DNA of 64,000 nt from Aquincola tertiaricarbonis (GTDB lineage: Bacteria > Pseudomonadota > Gammaproteobacteria > Burkholderiales > Burkholderiaceae_C): the NCBI RefSeq assembly GCF_023573145.1, contig NZ_CP097636.1, positions 3,472,001-3,536,000 on the forward strand, written 5' to 3'. Of this stretch, positions 1 through 20,049 are shown piece after piece. The notes beneath the pieces were generated by a model. It saw nothing but the letters and a program-made list of their open reading frames with translations, searched no databases and was not told where the DNA came from. Position numbers and translations under genes: made by a program. Numbering within the stretch: the stretch's first letter is position 1; each line of letters begins with the position of its first letter.

Positions 1-188
1 TAGCCCGGCACATGCTTGGCGGAGCAGGTCGGCGTGTAGGCGCCAGGCAGCGCGAAGATGGCCACGGCCTTGCCGGCCAGCGCCTTGTCCAGCACCACCG
101 GGTTCGGGCCCAGGGTGCAGCCCTCGGTCTCGACGTCGATGAACTCTTGCAGCGTGACCGACGGCAGACGGTCTCCGATCTTCAGCAT
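1..188 (-). CDS. Peroxiredoxin (Prx5-like), 3' end outside the window
   Basis: Only the first 62 residues are present; the gene runs off the left edge. Reading from the ATG at 188, the protein begins MLKIGDRLPS and reaches the motif PGAYTPTCSAKHVPGY near residues 48-63. This is the active site of the Prx5/redoxin group of thiol peroxidases, with Cys55 as the expected peroxidatic cysteine. A second cysteine (Cys24) sits in the usual N-terminal insert. The family reduces hydrogen peroxide and alkyl hydroperoxides, usually with glutathione or glutaredoxin. It lies 92 bp downstream of rpsQ on the same strand, behind a strong hairpin, so it may be a separate unit. The family call is firm; the physiological reductant is not visible. 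Confidence 0.85.
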   Translation of the reverse strand, partial: MLKIGDRLPSVTLQEFIDVETEGCTLGPNPVVLDKALAGKAVAIFALPGAYTPTCSAKHVPG

Positions 189-228
189 GGCAATGCTCCG
201 CTCAGGTTATTAAGGGGCTGGATGGCAA

Positions 229-263
229 ACGGCCGGTCGCCATCGAGATAGCGGACCGGCCGT
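229..263 (-). terminator. Hairpin closing the S10 gene cluster
   Basis: A perfect 10-bp inverted repeat (229-238 with 254-263, 15-nt loop) lies 18 bp past the rpsQ stop codon. On the minus strand the stem is followed by only two T residues, so it is a weak intrinsic terminator or a processing/attenuation hairpin. It separates the ribosomal-protein genes from the peroxiredoxin gene. Confidence 0.55.
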
Positions 264-280
264 CTTGGAGGCAACAGCGA

Positions 281-568
281 TTAGACCGCTTCAGCCTTCT
301 TCACCAGGCGCGTGACGCGCCAGGACTTGGTCTTCGAGATCGGACGACCTTCGGTGATCTCGACCACGTCACCCATCTTGTACTCGCCCGCTTCGTCGTG
401 GGCGTGGTACTTGTTGGAACGGGCGACGATCTTGCCGTACAGCTCGTGCATGTGACGACGCTCGACCAGCACGGTCACGGTCTTCGCACGCTTGTCGCTG
501 ACGACGGTGCCGACGAAGGAACGGGGCACGCGGTTCGGCGTGACCTTCTCTTGGGCTTGCTCGCTCAT
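281..568 (-). CDS. rpsQ: 30S ribosomal protein S17
   Basis: This 95-residue protein has the S17 core: [23 protein letters not shown], then the [17 protein letters not shown] segment and the C-terminal [17 protein letters not shown]17 is a primary 16S rRNA-binding protein of the small-subunit body. The start codon overlaps the end of rpmC by 4 bp (ATGA), so the two are translationally coupled. It is the last gene of the S10 cluster here. rplN and the rest of the spc cluster do not follow directly; a peroxiredoxin does. Confidence 0.97.
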   Translation of the reverse strand: MSEQAQEKVTPNRVPRSFVGTVVSDKRAKTVTVLVERRHMHELYGKIVARSNKYHAHDEAGEYKMGDVVEITEGRPISKTKSWRVTRLVKKAEAV

Positions 569-765
569 TTCGCGGCCTCCTTCTTCTTCTCGTTCAGCAC
601 CGTCTTGGCACGCGCGATGTCACGACGGGTCTTGCGGAGAACGGTGTGGTTGCTGAGCTGCTGGGTCGCCTTCTGCATGCGCAGGCCGAAGTGGGCCTTC
701 AGCAGGTCGGAGACTTCCTTCTCGAGCGCCGCCACGTCCTTGGTACGCAGTTCGGATGCTTTCAT
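565..765 (-). CDS. rpmC: 50S ribosomal protein L29
   Basis: This 66-residue protein has the L29 pattern: [37 protein letters not shown], then the [17 protein letters not shown] helix. L29 lies at the polypeptide exit tunnel of the large subunit and helps bind trigger factor and SRP. It is 14 bp downstream of rplP and overlaps rpsQ by 4 bp, as in the standard S10 operon order rplP-rpmC-rpsQ. Confidence 0.97.
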   Translation of the reverse strand: MKASELRTKDVAALEKEVSDLLKAHFGLRMQKATQQLSNHTVLRKTRRDIARAKTVLNEKKKEAAK

Positions 766-779
766 GGTGGTTCCTTCGA

Positions 780-1196
780 TCAGGTGCCGACCTGGCGCGC
801 CACGAAGGTGCAGCTCAGGGGCAGCTTGGCCGCGGCAAGCGTGAACGCTTCGCGGGCCAGGGCTTCGGGCACACCATTGATCTCGTACAGCACCTTGCCC
901 GGCTGGATCTCGGCGACGTAGTACTCAGGGTTGCCCTTGCCGTTACCCATACGGACTTCGGCAGGCTTTTGCGAGATCGGCTTGTCCGGGAAGATCCGGA
1001 TGAAGATCCGACCGCCGCGCTTGATGTGACGCGAGATCGCGCGGCGGGCCGCTTCGATCTGGCGCGCCGTCAGGCGGCCGCGTTCGGTGGCCTTCAGGCC
1101 GAACTCGCCGAACGACACGGCCGCGCCGCGCGTGGCCACGCCGGTGTTGCGGCCCTTCTGTTCCTTGCGGAACTTACGACGGGAAGGTTGCAGCAT
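780..1196 (-). CDS. rplP: 50S ribosomal protein L16
   Basis: The 138-residue product starts [17 protein letters not shown] and contains [18 protein letters not shown] and [18 protein letters not shown], all characteristic of L16, which organises the 23S rRNA A-site region and contacts the tRNA elbow. Length is normal for the family. The start lies 2 bp after the rpsC stop, so the genes are probably translationally coupled in the S10 operon. Confidence 0.97.
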   Translation of the reverse strand: MLQPSRRKFRKEQKGRNTGVATRGAAVSFGEFGLKATERGRLTARQIEAARRAISRHIKRGGRIFIRIFPDKPISQKPAEVRMGNGKGNPEYYVAEIQPGKVLYEINGVPEALAREAFTLAAAKLPLSCTFVARQVGT

Positions 1197-1198
1197 CT

Positions 1199-2035
1199 TT
1201 ATTCTCCTTTGGCACCGGGCGCGGCAGCAGCCGCGCGCGGCACGCGCTTGGCGCCGACCGGGCCGCGGGCATCACCCGACGGAGCGGCACCGTCACGGCG
1301 TTCGCCGGGGCGGCCACGGCCACCCGGGGCGCCACCAGGACGGGGACCGCGACGGGGGCGGCGATCGTCTTCGGGCACGTCCGACTTCAGGGCCGGCACT
1401 TCGCCGTTGGCCAGGCGGTCACCGCGGTACACCCACACCTTCACGCCGATGACGCCGTAGGTCGTCTTGGCTTCGGAGAAGCCATAGTCGATGTCGGCCT
1501 TCAGGGTGTGGAGGGGCACGCGACCTTCGCGGTACCACTCGCAGCGGGCGATTTCGATGCCGTTCAGGCGACCCGACGACATGATCTTGATGCCCTGGGC
1601 GCCCAGGCGCATCGCGTTCTGCATCGCGCGCTTCATGGCGCGGCGGAACATGATGCGCTTTTCGAGCTGCTGGGTGATCGAGTCGGCGATCAGCTGGGCA
1701 TCGACTTCGGGCTTGCGCACTTCCTCGATGTTCACAGCCACCGGCACGCCCAGGCGGCGCGTCAGTTCAGCCTTCAGGTTCTCGATGTCCTCGCCCTTCT
1801 TGCCGATCACCACGCCCGGACGTGCCGAGAAGATGGTGATGCGTGCGTTCTTGGCGGGGCGCTCGATCAGAACGCGCGACACCGCGGCGTTCTTCAGCTT
1901 GGCCTTCAGGTACTCGCGAACGTCCAGGTCTTCAGCCAGCATGGTGCTGAAGTTCTTGTTGTTCGCAAACCAGCGCGAAGCCCAGGCACGGGTGACAGGC
2001 AGGCGGAAGCCGGTCGGATGGATCTTCTGTCCCAT
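1199..2035 (-). CDS. rpsC: 30S ribosomal protein S3, with long basic C-terminal tail
   Basis: The first ~210 residues are standard S3: [18 protein letters not shown], the KH domain with [14 protein letters not shown], and the C-terminal domain with [15 protein letters not shown]3 lines the mRNA entry channel and contributes to helicase activity. The protein is 278 residues, about 45 longer than E. coli S3. The extra tail is rich in Arg, Gly, Pro and Ala (for example [20 protein letters not shown]). Similar extensions occur in some betaproteobacteria, as I recall. Start: the ATG just after a GGAAGACC-type Shine-Dalgarno. Confidence 0.96.
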   Translation of the reverse strand: MGQKIHPTGFRLPVTRAWASRWFANNKNFSTMLAEDLDVREYLKAKLKNAAVSRVLIERPAKNARITIFSARPGVVIGKKGEDIENLKAELTRRLGVPVAVNIEEVRKPEVDAQLIADSITQQLEKRIMFRRAMKRAMQNAMRLGAQGIKIMSSGRLNGIEIARCEWYREGRVPLHTLKADIDYGFSEAKTTYGVIGVKVWVYRGDRLANGEVPALKSDVPEDDRRPRRGPRPGGAPGGRGRPGERRDGAAPSGDARGPVGAKRVPRAAAAAPGAKGE

Positions 2036-2044
2036 GGTCTTCCT

Positions 2045-2374
2045 TTAGTTGCCGACGGTCACGTAGATGTGCGCGGTCGGCTTGCTGATGCGGTTGCCGC
2101 GGCCCTTGGCCCGGGCGGAAAACCGCTTCAGCGTGGCGCCCTGCTCCACGTAGATCGACTTGACGCGCAGTTCGTCGATGTCGGCACCATCGTTGTGCTC
2201 GGCGTTGGCGATGGCCGACTCCAGAGCCTTCTTGATGATGCCGGCGGCCTTCTTGGGCGTGAACGTCAGGATGTTGAGGGCCTGATCCACCTTCTTGCCG
2301 CGGATCAGGTCGGCCACCAGCCGGCCCTTGTCGCAGGAGAGGCGCACGCCGCGAACGATTGCTTGAGTTTCCAT
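2045..2374 (-). CDS. rplV: 50S ribosomal protein L22
   Basis: This 109-residue protein ([26 protein letters not shown] ... [22 protein letters not shown]) matches L22. The conserved loop [14 protein letters not shown] is the beta-hairpin that lines the exit tunnel and where macrolide-resistance changes occur; no deletion is seen. It sits between rpsS and rpsC in the usual S10 order, with 9-12 bp gaps. Confidence 0.97.
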   Translation of the reverse strand: METQAIVRGVRLSCDKGRLVADLIRGKKVDQALNILTFTPKKAAGIIKKALESAIANAEHNDGADIDELRVKSIYVEQGATLKRFSARAKGRGNRISKPTAHIYVTVGN

Positions 2375-2386
2375 CGTCGCTGTCCT

Positions 2387-2662
2387 TTACTTCTTGGCCT
2401 TCTTGTCTGCCGGGTGACCCTTGAAGGTCCGCGTCAGCGCGAATTCGCCAAGCTTGTGGCCGACCATCTGGTCGCTCACGTACACCGGCACGTGTTGCTT
2501 GCCGTTGTGCACAGCGATCGTCAGACCGATGAACTCGGGGAGGATCGTCGAGCGGCGCGACCAGGTCTTGATCGGCTTCTTGTCCTTGATGGCCACCGCC
2601 TTTTCGACCTTGGCCTGCAGGTGCTGGTCGACGAAGGGGCCCTTCTTGAGAGAACGTGTCAT
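2387..2662 (-). CDS. rpsS: 30S ribosomal protein S19
   Basis: I chose the ATG at 2662 over the longer frame because it gives the family start [15 protein letters not shown] and the normal length of 91 residues. A Shine-Dalgarno (GGAGGA) precedes it. The protein contains [28 protein letters not shown] and [15 protein letters not shown]19 sits in the head of the small subunit next to S13. It follows rplB by 17 bp. Confidence 0.97.
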   Translation of the reverse strand: MTRSLKKGPFVDQHLQAKVEKAVAIKDKKPIKTWSRRSTILPEFIGLTIAVHNGKQHVPVYVSDQMVGHKLGEFALTRTFKGHPADKKAKK

Positions 2663-2679
2663 GGCTGTCCTCCGCCTGA

Positions 2680-3504
2680 TTACTTCTTGCGACGCGAGAC
2701 GATGAACGTCTGCGTGCGCTTGTTGCTGCGGGTACGGTAGCCCTTGGTCATCGTGTTCCACGGCGACACAGGCACTTGGCCTTCGCCGGTACGACCTTCA
2801 CCACCACCGTGCGGGTGATCCACCGGGTTCATCGCCACACCCCGCACGGTCGGGCGGATGCCCTTCCAGCGGATGGCACCAGCCTTGCCGTACTGGCGCA
2901 GGCTGTGCTCTTCGTTGCTCACTTCACCGATGGTGGCGCGGCAATCGATGTGGATGCGACGGACTTCACCCGAGCGCAGGCGCAGCTGGGCGTAGGAGCC
3001 TTCGCGGGCCATCAGCGTCACCGAGGTGCCGGCCGAGCGCGCGATCTGCGCGCCCTTGCCAGGCAGCAGCTCGACGCAGTGGACGATCGAACCCACGGGG
3101 ATGTTGCGGATGGGCAGCGTGTTGCCGGCCTTGATCGGCGCTTCCGAGCCGCTCAGCAGCGTGGCGCCCACTTCCAGACCGCGCGGGGCGATCACGTAGC
3201 GGCGCTCACCGTCGGCGTAGCACACCAGCGCGATGTGGGCGGTACGGTTCGGGTCGTATTCGATACGCTCGACCTTCGCCGGGATGCCGTCCTTGTTGCG
3301 ACGGAAGTCCACCACGCGGTAGTGATGCTTGTGGCCACCGCCCTTGTGGCGGATGGTGATGTGACCGTTGTTGTTGCGGCCGGCGTTCTGCTTCTGCGGC
3401 TCGAGCAGCGATGCTTCCGGCGCACCCTTGTGCAGGTGCTTGTGCACCACCTTCACCACGGCACGGCGGCCGGGCGAAGTCGGCTTGACCTTGACGACAG
3501 CCAT
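2680..3504 (-). CDS. rplB: 50S ribosomal protein L2
   Basis: From the ATG at 3504 the 274-residue protein starts [19 protein letters not shown]. The C-terminal [15 protein letters not shown] loop holds the histidine implicated in peptidyl-transferase-centre assembly (His229 in E. coli numbering). L2 is a primary 23S rRNA binder needed for subunit association. The start codon overlaps the rplW stop by one base (TAATG), so translation is coupled. The longer upstream frame in the same phase is inside rplW and is rejected. Confidence 0.98.
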   Translation of the reverse strand: MAVVKVKPTSPGRRAVVKVVHKHLHKGAPEASLLEPQKQNAGRNNNGHITIRHKGGGHKHHYRVVDFRRNKDGIPAKVERIEYDPNRTAHIALVCYADGERRYVIAPRGLEVGATLLSGSEAPIKAGNTLPIRNIPVGSIVHCVELLPGKGAQIARSAGTSVTLMAREGSYAQLRLRSGEVRRIHIDCRATIGEVSNEEHSLRQYGKAGAIRWKGIRPTVRGVAMNPVDHPHGGGEGRTGEGQVPVSPWNTMTKGYRTRSNKRTQTFIVSRRKK

Positions 3505-3824
3505 TACGCGCTCTCCCCGGAGAAGTTCAGTTCCTGGCCGTCCTTCAGGCACACATAGGCCTTCTTGACGTGGTCGCGGCGGCCGATGGAACGACCGAAA
3601 CGCTTGACCTTGCCCTTCTGGTTCACGGTCTGGACGGAGTCCACTTCGACCTTGAACATCAGCTCGACGGCAGCCTTGATCTCGGGCTTGGTGGCGTTGC
3701 GCAGCACCTTGAACAACACCTGGTTGTTCTTTTCGCCGACGCTGGTGGCCTTTTCCGAGACGATCGGGGCGACCAGCACTTGAGCCAGGCGGCCCTCATC
3801 GAATTTTTGCGGAGCGGCGCTCAT
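3504..3824 (-). CDS. rplW: 50S ribosomal protein L23
   Basis: The product is 106 residues: [43 protein letters not shown], then [17 protein letters not shown]23 surrounds the exit tunnel and docks trigger factor and SRP. It overlaps rplD by 4 bp (ATGA at 3821-3824) and rplB by 1 bp, giving a tightly coupled rplD-rplW-rplB block. Confidence 0.97.
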   Translation of the reverse strand: MSAAPQKFDEGRLAQVLVAPIVSEKATSVGEKNNQVLFKVLRNATKPEIKAAVELMFKVEVDSVQTVNQKGKVKRFGRSIGRRDHVKKAYVCLKDGQELNFSGESA

Positions 3825-4444
3825 GCAAACATCTCCTTGAGCTGCTCGATGGCCGCCTTGGTCACCAGCACCTTCTTGTAGAAGACCAGCGACAGCGGAT
3901 CGGCGTAGCGAGGCTCGACAACCAGCACGTTGGACAGGTTGCGCGAAGCGAGCAGCAGGTTCTCGTCGACGGTGTCGGCGATGACCATGACCGAGTCCAG
4001 GCCCATGCCCTTGAACTTCTGGGCGAGCTGCTTGGTCTTCGGCGTGTCGACGGTGAACGAGTCCACCACGGCCAGGCGACCGTCACGCGCGAGCTGCGAC
4101 AGGATCGACGCCATGCCGGCGCGGTACATCTTCTTGTTGACCTTCTGAGTGAAGTTCTCGTCCGGGCTGTTCGGGAAGATGCGACCACCCCCACGCCACA
4201 GCGGCGAGGAGGTCATACCAGCGCGAGCGCGGCCGGTGCCCTTTTGGCGGAACGGCTTCTTCGTCGAGTGCTTGACGACGCCGCGGTCCTTCTGGGCACG
4301 GGTGCCTTGACGGGCGTTGGCCTGGTAGGCCACGACGATCTGGTGCACTAGCGCTTCGTTGTAGTCACGCGCGAAGACGGTGTCGGGCGCGTCCACCTTG
4401 TCGGTGGGCTGACCTTGTTCGTTCAGGAGCTCGAGTTGCATCAC
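3821..4444 (-). CDS. rplD: 50S ribosomal protein L4
   Basis: The 207-residue protein has the L4 extended loop ([29 protein letters not shown]) and the C-terminal RNA-binding core. In E. coli L4 also represses the S10 operon by promoting attenuation in its leader; whether this holds here cannot be read from the sequence. Translation may start at either of two adjacent ATGs (ATGATG). The first overlaps the rplC stop in an ATGA arrangement. Confidence 0.97.
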   Translation of the reverse strand: MMQLELLNEQGQPTDKVDAPDTVFARDYNEALVHQIVVAYQANARQGTRAQKDRGVVKHSTKKPFRQKGTGRARAGMTSSPLWRGGGRIFPNSPDENFTQKVNKKMYRAGMASILSQLARDGRLAVVDSFTVDTPKTKQLAQKFKGMGLDSVMVIADTVDENLLLASRNLSNVLVVEPRYADPLSLVFYKKVLVTKAAIEQLKEMFA

Positions 4445-5121
4445 TGGGCTCCCTTCGCAGCCTTGGCCTTGATGGCCGGGCGCACGAACACGTGGCCGTT
4501 CTTGGCACCCGGGACGGCACCCTTGACCAGCAGCAGTTGACGGGCTTCGTCAACGCGCACGATGTCGAGGTTCTGGGTCGTCACGGTCTCGTCGCCGCGG
4601 TGGCCGGACATCTTCTTGCCCGGGAACACACGGCCCGGGTCCTGCGCCATCGAGATCGAGCCGGGCACATTGTGCGAACGGCTGTTACCGTGCGACGCGC
4701 GCTGCGAGCCGAAGTTGTGGCGCTTGATGGTGCCGGTGAAGCCCTTGCCGATCGAGGTGCCTTGCACGTCGACGATCTGGCCGGCGGCGAACAGCGTCAC
4801 AGGCACGGTCGAGCCGGGCTTGTATTCGGCTGCCACTTCGGCGGGCACGCGGAATTCCTTGAGCACTTCACCTGCCAGCACACCTGCCTTGGCAAGGTGG
4901 CCTGCTTCAGGCTTGGTCACGCGCGAGGCGCGACGGGTGCCGAACGCCACTTGAATGGCGCTGTAGCCGTCGGTTTCGACGGTCTTGACCTGGGCGACGC
5001 GGTTGTTGGACACGTCGAGCACCGTCACGGGCACGGCGTCGCCGTCGTCCGTGAAGATGCGCATCATGCCCACCTTGCGGCCCAGCAATCCGAGCCGATG
5101 GCTCGCGCTTGCGGTCGTCAT
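4441..5121 (-). CDS. rplC: 50S ribosomal protein L3
   Basis: I chose the ATG at 5121 because it follows a good Shine-Dalgarno (GGAGAAG, 5-nt spacing) and gives 226 residues. The N-terminus [23 protein letters not shown] carries the L3 signature, and [21 protein letters not shown] is the loop reaching towards the peptidyl-transferase centre. A longer in-frame extension upstream lacks family similarity. The 186-bp gap to rpsJ is unusually long for this operon and holds a hairpin and a candidate promoter. Confidence 0.97.
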   Translation of the reverse strand: MTTASASHRLGLLGRKVGMMRIFTDDGDAVPVTVLDVSNNRVAQVKTVETDGYSAIQVAFGTRRASRVTKPEAGHLAKAGVLAGEVLKEFRVPAEVAAEYKPGSTVPVTLFAAGQIVDVQGTSIGKGFTGTIKRHNFGSQRASHGNSRSHNVPGSISMAQDPGRVFPGKKMSGHRGDETVTTQNLDIVRVDEARQLLLVKGAVPGAKNGHVFVRPAIKAKAAKGAQ

Positions 5122-5244
5122 GGTTCTTCTCCAGCCCCTTGCCTGGTGCAAGGAGCCCGGTTGCACAACACCCGACATCGATTGGCCGGGCTGACTTGAA
5201 TTCCGTGATCTCCCCCGGAAAGCCCGAGGTTGTCGCGAAAAGCC

Positions 5245-5282
5245 TGCGAGTGTAGCAGATCCGAAGACCGGCCACACTCGCA
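5245..5282. promoter_or_regulatory. Hairpin and candidate extended -10 promoter between rpsJ and rplC
   Basis: A perfect 9-bp inverted repeat (5245-5253 with 5274-5282) lies in the rpsJ-rplC gap. On the minus strand the sequence TGCTACACT (5249-5257) resembles an extended -10 element, but no convincing -35 is present. A second small hairpin at about 5286-5300 is followed by T residues only on the plus strand. A secondary promoter or attenuator for rplC and the downstream genes is possible. Confidence 0.3.
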
Positions 5283-5307
5283 CACCACGCTGAGCGTGGT
5301 TTTGGGG

Positions 5308-5619
5308 TTACTGCAGCTTGATTTCGACGTCGACGCCGGCGGGCAGGTCGAGCTTCATCAGCGCGTCGACCGTCTTGTCGGTCGGGTCGACGATGTCCAT
5401 CAGACGCTGGTGGGTGCGGATCTCGAACTGGTCGCGCGAGGTCTTGTTGACGTGCGGCGAACGCAGGATGTCGAAGCGCTGCATCCGGGTCGGCAGGGGC
5501 ACCGGGCCACGGACGATGGCGCCCGTGCGCTTGGCGGTGTCGACGATTTCGAGGGCCGACTGGTCGATCAGCTTGTAATCGAAAGCCTTCAGGCGGATGC
5601 GGATCTTTTGCTTTTGCAT
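5308..5619 (-). CDS. rpsJ: 30S ribosomal protein S10 (NusE)
   Basis: The family start [22 protein letters not shown] fixes the ATG at 5619 and a length of 103 residues. The sequence includes [15 protein letters not shown] and the 3' major-domain loop [20 protein letters not shown]10 is a head protein and, as NusE, pairs with NusB in antitermination. It is 82 bp downstream of tuf copy 1, so the str and S10 gene sets may be one transcription unit. The gap contains a 16-bp perfect palindrome (5642-5657). Confidence 0.98.
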   Translation of the reverse strand: MQKQKIRIRLKAFDYKLIDQSALEIVDTAKRTGAIVRGPVPLPTRMQRFDILRSPHVNKTSRDQFEIRTHQRLMDIVDPTDKTVDALMKLDLPAGVDVEIKLQ

Positions 5620-5701
5620 GACGTTTCCTTCAAAGAGCGGTGCGGCCCGCGGGCCGCGGAGTTGTGGAACCCGGGCCGTGCGGGCCCGGGCCGTCACGCA
5701 A

Positions 5702-6892
<1,191 letters not shown>

Positions 6893-7014
6893 TTCAAGTT
6901 CTCCGTATCAAAGAGCAGTGCCAGTGCTCAGGTTTTAGGTTTCCGACCGGGTGCTGGTTCGCCCGCCACTGGCAGCGGACGGCACCCGGCCGAAGACCGG
7001 CTGGTTGTTGTTGC

Positions 7015-9117
<2,103 letters not shown>

Positions 9118-9137
9118 GGTGTTGCTCCAAATACAGG

Positions 9138-9174
9138 GGCCGCTCGCGGGTTGGTGCAAACCCGAAGAGCGGCC
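9138..9174 (-). promoter_or_regulatory. Intercistronic hairpin between rpsG and fusA
   Basis: The arms GGCCGCTC (9138-9145) and GAGCGGCC (9167-9174) are perfect complements. An inner stem (CGGGTT with AACCCG) extends the structure. No T tract follows on the minus strand, so it is more likely an mRNA-stability or translational-control element than a terminator. Confidence 0.45.
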
Positions 9175-9198
9175 AGGGGAACGTTGGACTGGGACGAC

Positions 9199-9669
9199 TT
9201 AGAAGCGGAAGTGCGAGAAGGCCTTGTTGGCCTCTGCCATGCGGTGCACTTCGTCACGCTTCTTCATCGCGCCGCCGCGGCCTTCCGAGGCCTCCAGCAG
9301 CTCATTGGCCAGGCGCGCGGCCATCGACTTCTCGCCACGCTTGCGGGCGGAGTCCTTCAGCCAGCGCATCGCGAGCGCCATGCGGCGGACGGGGCGAACT
9401 TCCACGGGAACTTGGTAGTTCGCACCACCGACGCGGCGGCTCTTGACTTCGACCATCGGCTTCACGTTGTTCAGCGCGGTCATGAAGATCTCGAGCGGAT
9501 CCTTGTTGGCCTTCTTTTCGACCTGGTCGAGGGCACCGTAGATGATGCGCTCGGCCACGGCCTTCTTGCCGGATTCCATCACGACGTTCATGAACTTCGA
9601 GAGATCGACGCTGCCGAACTTCGGGTCGGGCAGGATCTCGCGCTTGGGTACTTCGCGGCGACGCGGCAT
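9199..9669 (-). CDS. rpsG: 30S ribosomal protein S7
   Basis: The 156-residue product starts [20 protein letters not shown] and contains [24 protein letters not shown], typical of S7, the assembly nucleator of the 30S head. In E. coli S7 represses its own operon by binding the rpsL-rpsG gap. Here that gap is 148 bp (9670-9817), long enough for such a site, but I could not identify the binding structure. Confidence 0.98.
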   Translation of the reverse strand: MPRRREVPKREILPDPKFGSVDLSKFMNVVMESGKKAVAERIIYGALDQVEKKANKDPLEIFMTALNNVKPMVEVKSRRVGGANYQVPVEVRPVRRMALAMRWLKDSARKRGEKSMAARLANELLEASEGRGGAMKKRDEVHRMAEANKAFSHFRF

Positions 9670-9817
9670 GGGAGTCTTCCTTTATCAGCTTCAGTTGGCG
9701 CGGGCTTCTTGCCCTTGCCTTGGATGGCCATAGCCTGAAACAACCATCCACTTACTCGGCGAGCCCTGGGGCCCTCCGCAACGTGCAACCGGCTTGCGGC
9801 CGATCGCGCTGGTGGCT

Positions 9818-10195
9818 TTAAGCCTTCTTCGGGCGCTTGGCGCCGTACTTGGAGCGAGCCTGCTTACGGTCCTTGACGCCTTGCAGGTCGAGGGAGCCGC
9901 GCACGATGTGGTAACGCACACCGGGCAGGTCCTTCACACGGCCGCCGCGCACGAGCACGACGCTGTGTTCCTGCAGGTTGTGGCCTTCACCGCCGATGTA
10001 CGAGATGACCTCGAAACCGTTGGTCAGGCGCACCTTGGCGACCTTACGCAGCGCCGAGTTCGGCTTCTTCGGGGTCGTGGTGTAGACGCGGGTGCAGACA
10101 CCGCGGCGCTGGGGGCCGCCCTGCATGGCAGGCGACTTGGACTTCGTGGCTTCGACCTCACGGCCGTGGCGCACGAGCTGGTTGATGGTAGGCAT
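9818..10195 (-). CDS. rpsL: 30S ribosomal protein S12
   Basis: This 125-residue protein starts [20 protein letters not shown]. It carries the decoding-centre loops [21 protein letters not shown] (Lys43) and [13 protein letters not shown] (Lys88, Asp89), all wild type, so no streptomycin-resistance change is visible. It is the first gene of the str operon, and a promoter with an inverted repeat lies about 140 bp upstream. A much longer frame running into upstream DNA is rejected. Confidence 0.98.
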   Translation of the reverse strand: MPTINQLVRHGREVEATKSKSPAMQGGPQRRGVCTRVYTTTPKKPNSALRKVAKVRLTNGFEVISYIGGEGHNLQEHSVVLVRGGRVKDLPGVRYHIVRGSLDLQGVKDRKQARSKYGAKRPKKA

Positions 10196-10330
10196 GTGGA
10201 CTTGTTCCCGTTTGAAGTCACGCAATTTTTTCTGTCGGGAGAAGCCACAGCGCTCTTGTGTGGGACGACCTGAGCGCCGCGCGGGGCGCAGCAGGCGACA
10301 AAGAGCGCAGCAGAATCTGCCGAAGAACCC

Positions 10331-10363
10331 GGGAGTATATTCGCACTCCCGTTGACCGTGCAA
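10331..10363 (-). promoter_or_regulatory. Probable sigma-70 promoter of the str operon, with palindrome
   Basis: Read on the minus strand: TTGCAC (10358-10363), an 18-bp spacer and TATACT (10334-10339). The -10 is embedded in a 6-bp inverted repeat, GGGAGT (10331-10336) and ACTCCC (10345-10350). The predicted start lies roughly 130 nt before rpsL. The -10 is good and the -35 modest. Confidence 0.55.
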
Positions 10364-10367
10364 GCCG

Positions 10368-10841
10368 ATGATCCCTGACCCCCTGTCCACCGACGCCGTG
10401 GTCGTCGACACCAACGTGGCGCTGGACTGGCTGGTGTTCCGCAACCCGGGTGTGCTGCCGCTGTTCGAGCGGATCACCAGCGGGCGGCTGCGCTGGCTGG
10501 GCTGCGAGCGCATGCGCGACGAGCTGGCGCACGTGTTGTCACGCGGGCTGGGGGGCCGGCTGGGCGACATGCCACCGGCGCCGGTGGTGCAGGCCTGGAC
10601 CCGGCAGGTGCAGCTGCACCCTGCGCCGGTGCCGGGCGCCACGCAGCGCCTGCACTGCACCGATCCGGACGACCAGGTGTTCATCGACGCCGCCGTGGTG
10701 TGGCAGGCGCGCTGGCTGGTCACGCGCGACCGCGCGCTGCTCAAGCTGGCCAAACGCGCCCGCCGCTGGGGCGTGGAGGTGCTGACACCCGAGCGCTGCC
10801 TCGAACAGCTGGGTTCAGCCGCCGGGCAGCCCCAAGGCTGA
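10368..10841 (+). CDS. PIN-domain protein (PIN_3-like)
   Basis: This 157-residue protein resembles PIN-type Mg-dependent ribonucleases found as orphan toxins. Acidic residues typical of the fold are visible: Asp14 in [11 protein letters not shown], Glu52 in [12 protein letters not shown], Asp99/Asp102/Asp107 in [12 protein letters not shown] and Asp121 in LVTRDRALL. No antitoxin gene is adjacent. It is the only plus-strand gene in the first 30 kb, wedged between rpsL and rpoC. No Shine-Dalgarno precedes the ATG, so it may be leaderless or start at a nearby GTG. The fold call is good; the biological role is unknown. Confidence 0.75.
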   Translation: MIPDPLSTDAVVVDTNVALDWLVFRNPGVLPLFERITSGRLRWLGCERMRDELAHVLSRGLGGRLGDMPPAPVVQAWTRQVQLHPAPVPGATQRLHCTDPDDQVFIDAAVVWQARWLVTRDRALLKLAKRARRWGVEVLTPERCLEQLGSAAGQPQG

Positions 10842-10877
10842 ACGCGCCCCCTTGGGGAGCCGCGAGCGCAGCGAGCT
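10830..10877. repeat. Dispersed intergenic repeat behind the PIN gene
   Basis: CCCCAAGG (10830-10837) can pair with CCTTGGGG (10850-10857). The following 16-mer GCGAGCGCAGCGAGCT (10862-10877) occurs again, inverted, at 56115-56130. GC-rich short elements of this style are common between genes in Burkholderiales. It may also act as the plus-strand terminator of the PIN gene. Confidence 0.5.
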
Positions 10878-10893
10878 GGGGGCAACGCAAATG

Positions 10894-10917
10894 AAAAGGG
10901 GCGGCCTAAGCCGCCCC
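10894..10917 (-). terminator. rpoBC terminator
   Basis: An 8-bp GC stem (10898-10905 with 10910-10917) with a 4-nt loop is followed on the minus strand by TTTT. It lies 43 bp past the rpoC stop. This is a canonical intrinsic terminator closing the rplKAJL-rpoBC unit. Confidence 0.85.
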
Positions 10918-10960
10918 CTCCAGATGCAGGCCACCACGCGGGCGGACTGTCTGCCCGGCC

Positions 10961-15184
<4,224 letters not shown>

Positions 15185-15202
15185 GCCTTTTCTCCTGTTC
15201 CC

Positions 15203-19327
<4,125 letters not shown>

Positions 19328-19629
19328 TGAACACTCCGTGTCGAAAACCCCCGCCTGGCCGTGGCAGGAGTTTCGTCGGCGACTGGCAACTCGGGTCTTG
19401 CACCCGAGGCTTGGTGGTTGGCCACTACCAACCGCTGGCGGACAACCCCGGCGTTGCACCGGAGTCCGACCAAACCCGTTCTCTGCAGTCGGATCAGAGA
19501 ACACTTGGAAAAGGAAGGGCGCGTATTGTGTCGCGCTTTCCCTTTCCGAGTGACCTCAAGCCGTGGAAACCCTGAAGCACGAAAGGCTGGGTGCCTGTAG
19601 GGCACCCAGCCTCGCTTCGGGCAAGCCGA
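19328..19629 (-). promoter_or_regulatory. rplL-rpoB intercistronic region (no gene)
   Basis: No supported ORF lies in these 302 bp. The region contains several predicted stem-loops, among them TCGGGT/ACCCGA near 19390 and GGTTGG/CCAACC near 19415-19430, plus the strong attenuator hairpin described separately. In E. coli this interval holds a partial terminator and an RNase III site that set the rplL:rpoB ratio. A similar role is likely here by position. Confidence 0.5.
19585..19611 (-). terminator. rplL-rpoB attenuator hairpin
   Basis: A perfect 11-bp stem (19585-19595 with 19601-19611) with a 5-nt loop is followed by TTT on the minus strand. It sits 18 bp beyond the rplL stop and upstream of rpoB, where a partial terminator is expected. 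Confidence 0.7.
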
Positions 19630-20007
19630 TTACTTGACTTCGGCCTTGGCGCCGGCTTCCACCAGCTTCTTGACAGCGGCTTCGGCGTCGGCCTTGGGGA
19701 TGGCTTCCTTGACGGTCTTGGGAGCGCCGTCCACCAGGTCCTTGGCTTCCTTCAGGCCCAGGCCCGTCAGTTCGCGCACGGCCTTGATGACCGACACCTT
19801 CTGGGCGCCAGCGTCCAGCAGCACCACGTTGAATTCGGTCTTCTCTTCCACCGCGGCGGCGGCGGCGCCACCACCACCGGCGGCCGGAGCGGCCACGGCA
19901 GCAGCCGAAACGCCGAACTTCTCTTCAATGGCCTTCACCAGGTCATTGAGTTCCATCACGGTCATGGTGTCCAGGCTGGACAGGAAAGCGTCTTTGTCGA
20001 ATGCCAT
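19630..20007 (-). CDS. rplL: 50S ribosomal protein L7/L12
   Basis: This 125-residue protein has an N-terminal dimerisation domain ([33 protein letters not shown]), an Ala/Gly hinge near residues 37-55, and the factor-binding C-terminal domain ([39 protein letters not shown]). It forms the multicopy stalk that recruits translational GTPases. It follows rplJ by 42 bp. Confidence 0.98.
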   Translation of the reverse strand: MAFDKDAFLSSLDTMTVMELNDLVKAIEEKFGVSAAAVAAPAAGGGGAAAAAVEEKTEFNVVLLDAGAQKVSVIKAVRELTGLGLKEAKDLVDGAPKTVKEAIPKADAEAAVKKLVEAGAKAEVK

Positions 20008-20049
20008 TTTGGATTCCTAGAAACAGTTGAATTGCTTGAATGCTGTGCG

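Noticed and set aside
9818..10885. 355-residue reading of rpsL
   Set aside because: The extension crosses the promoter and the PIN gene; the S12 start is at 10195.
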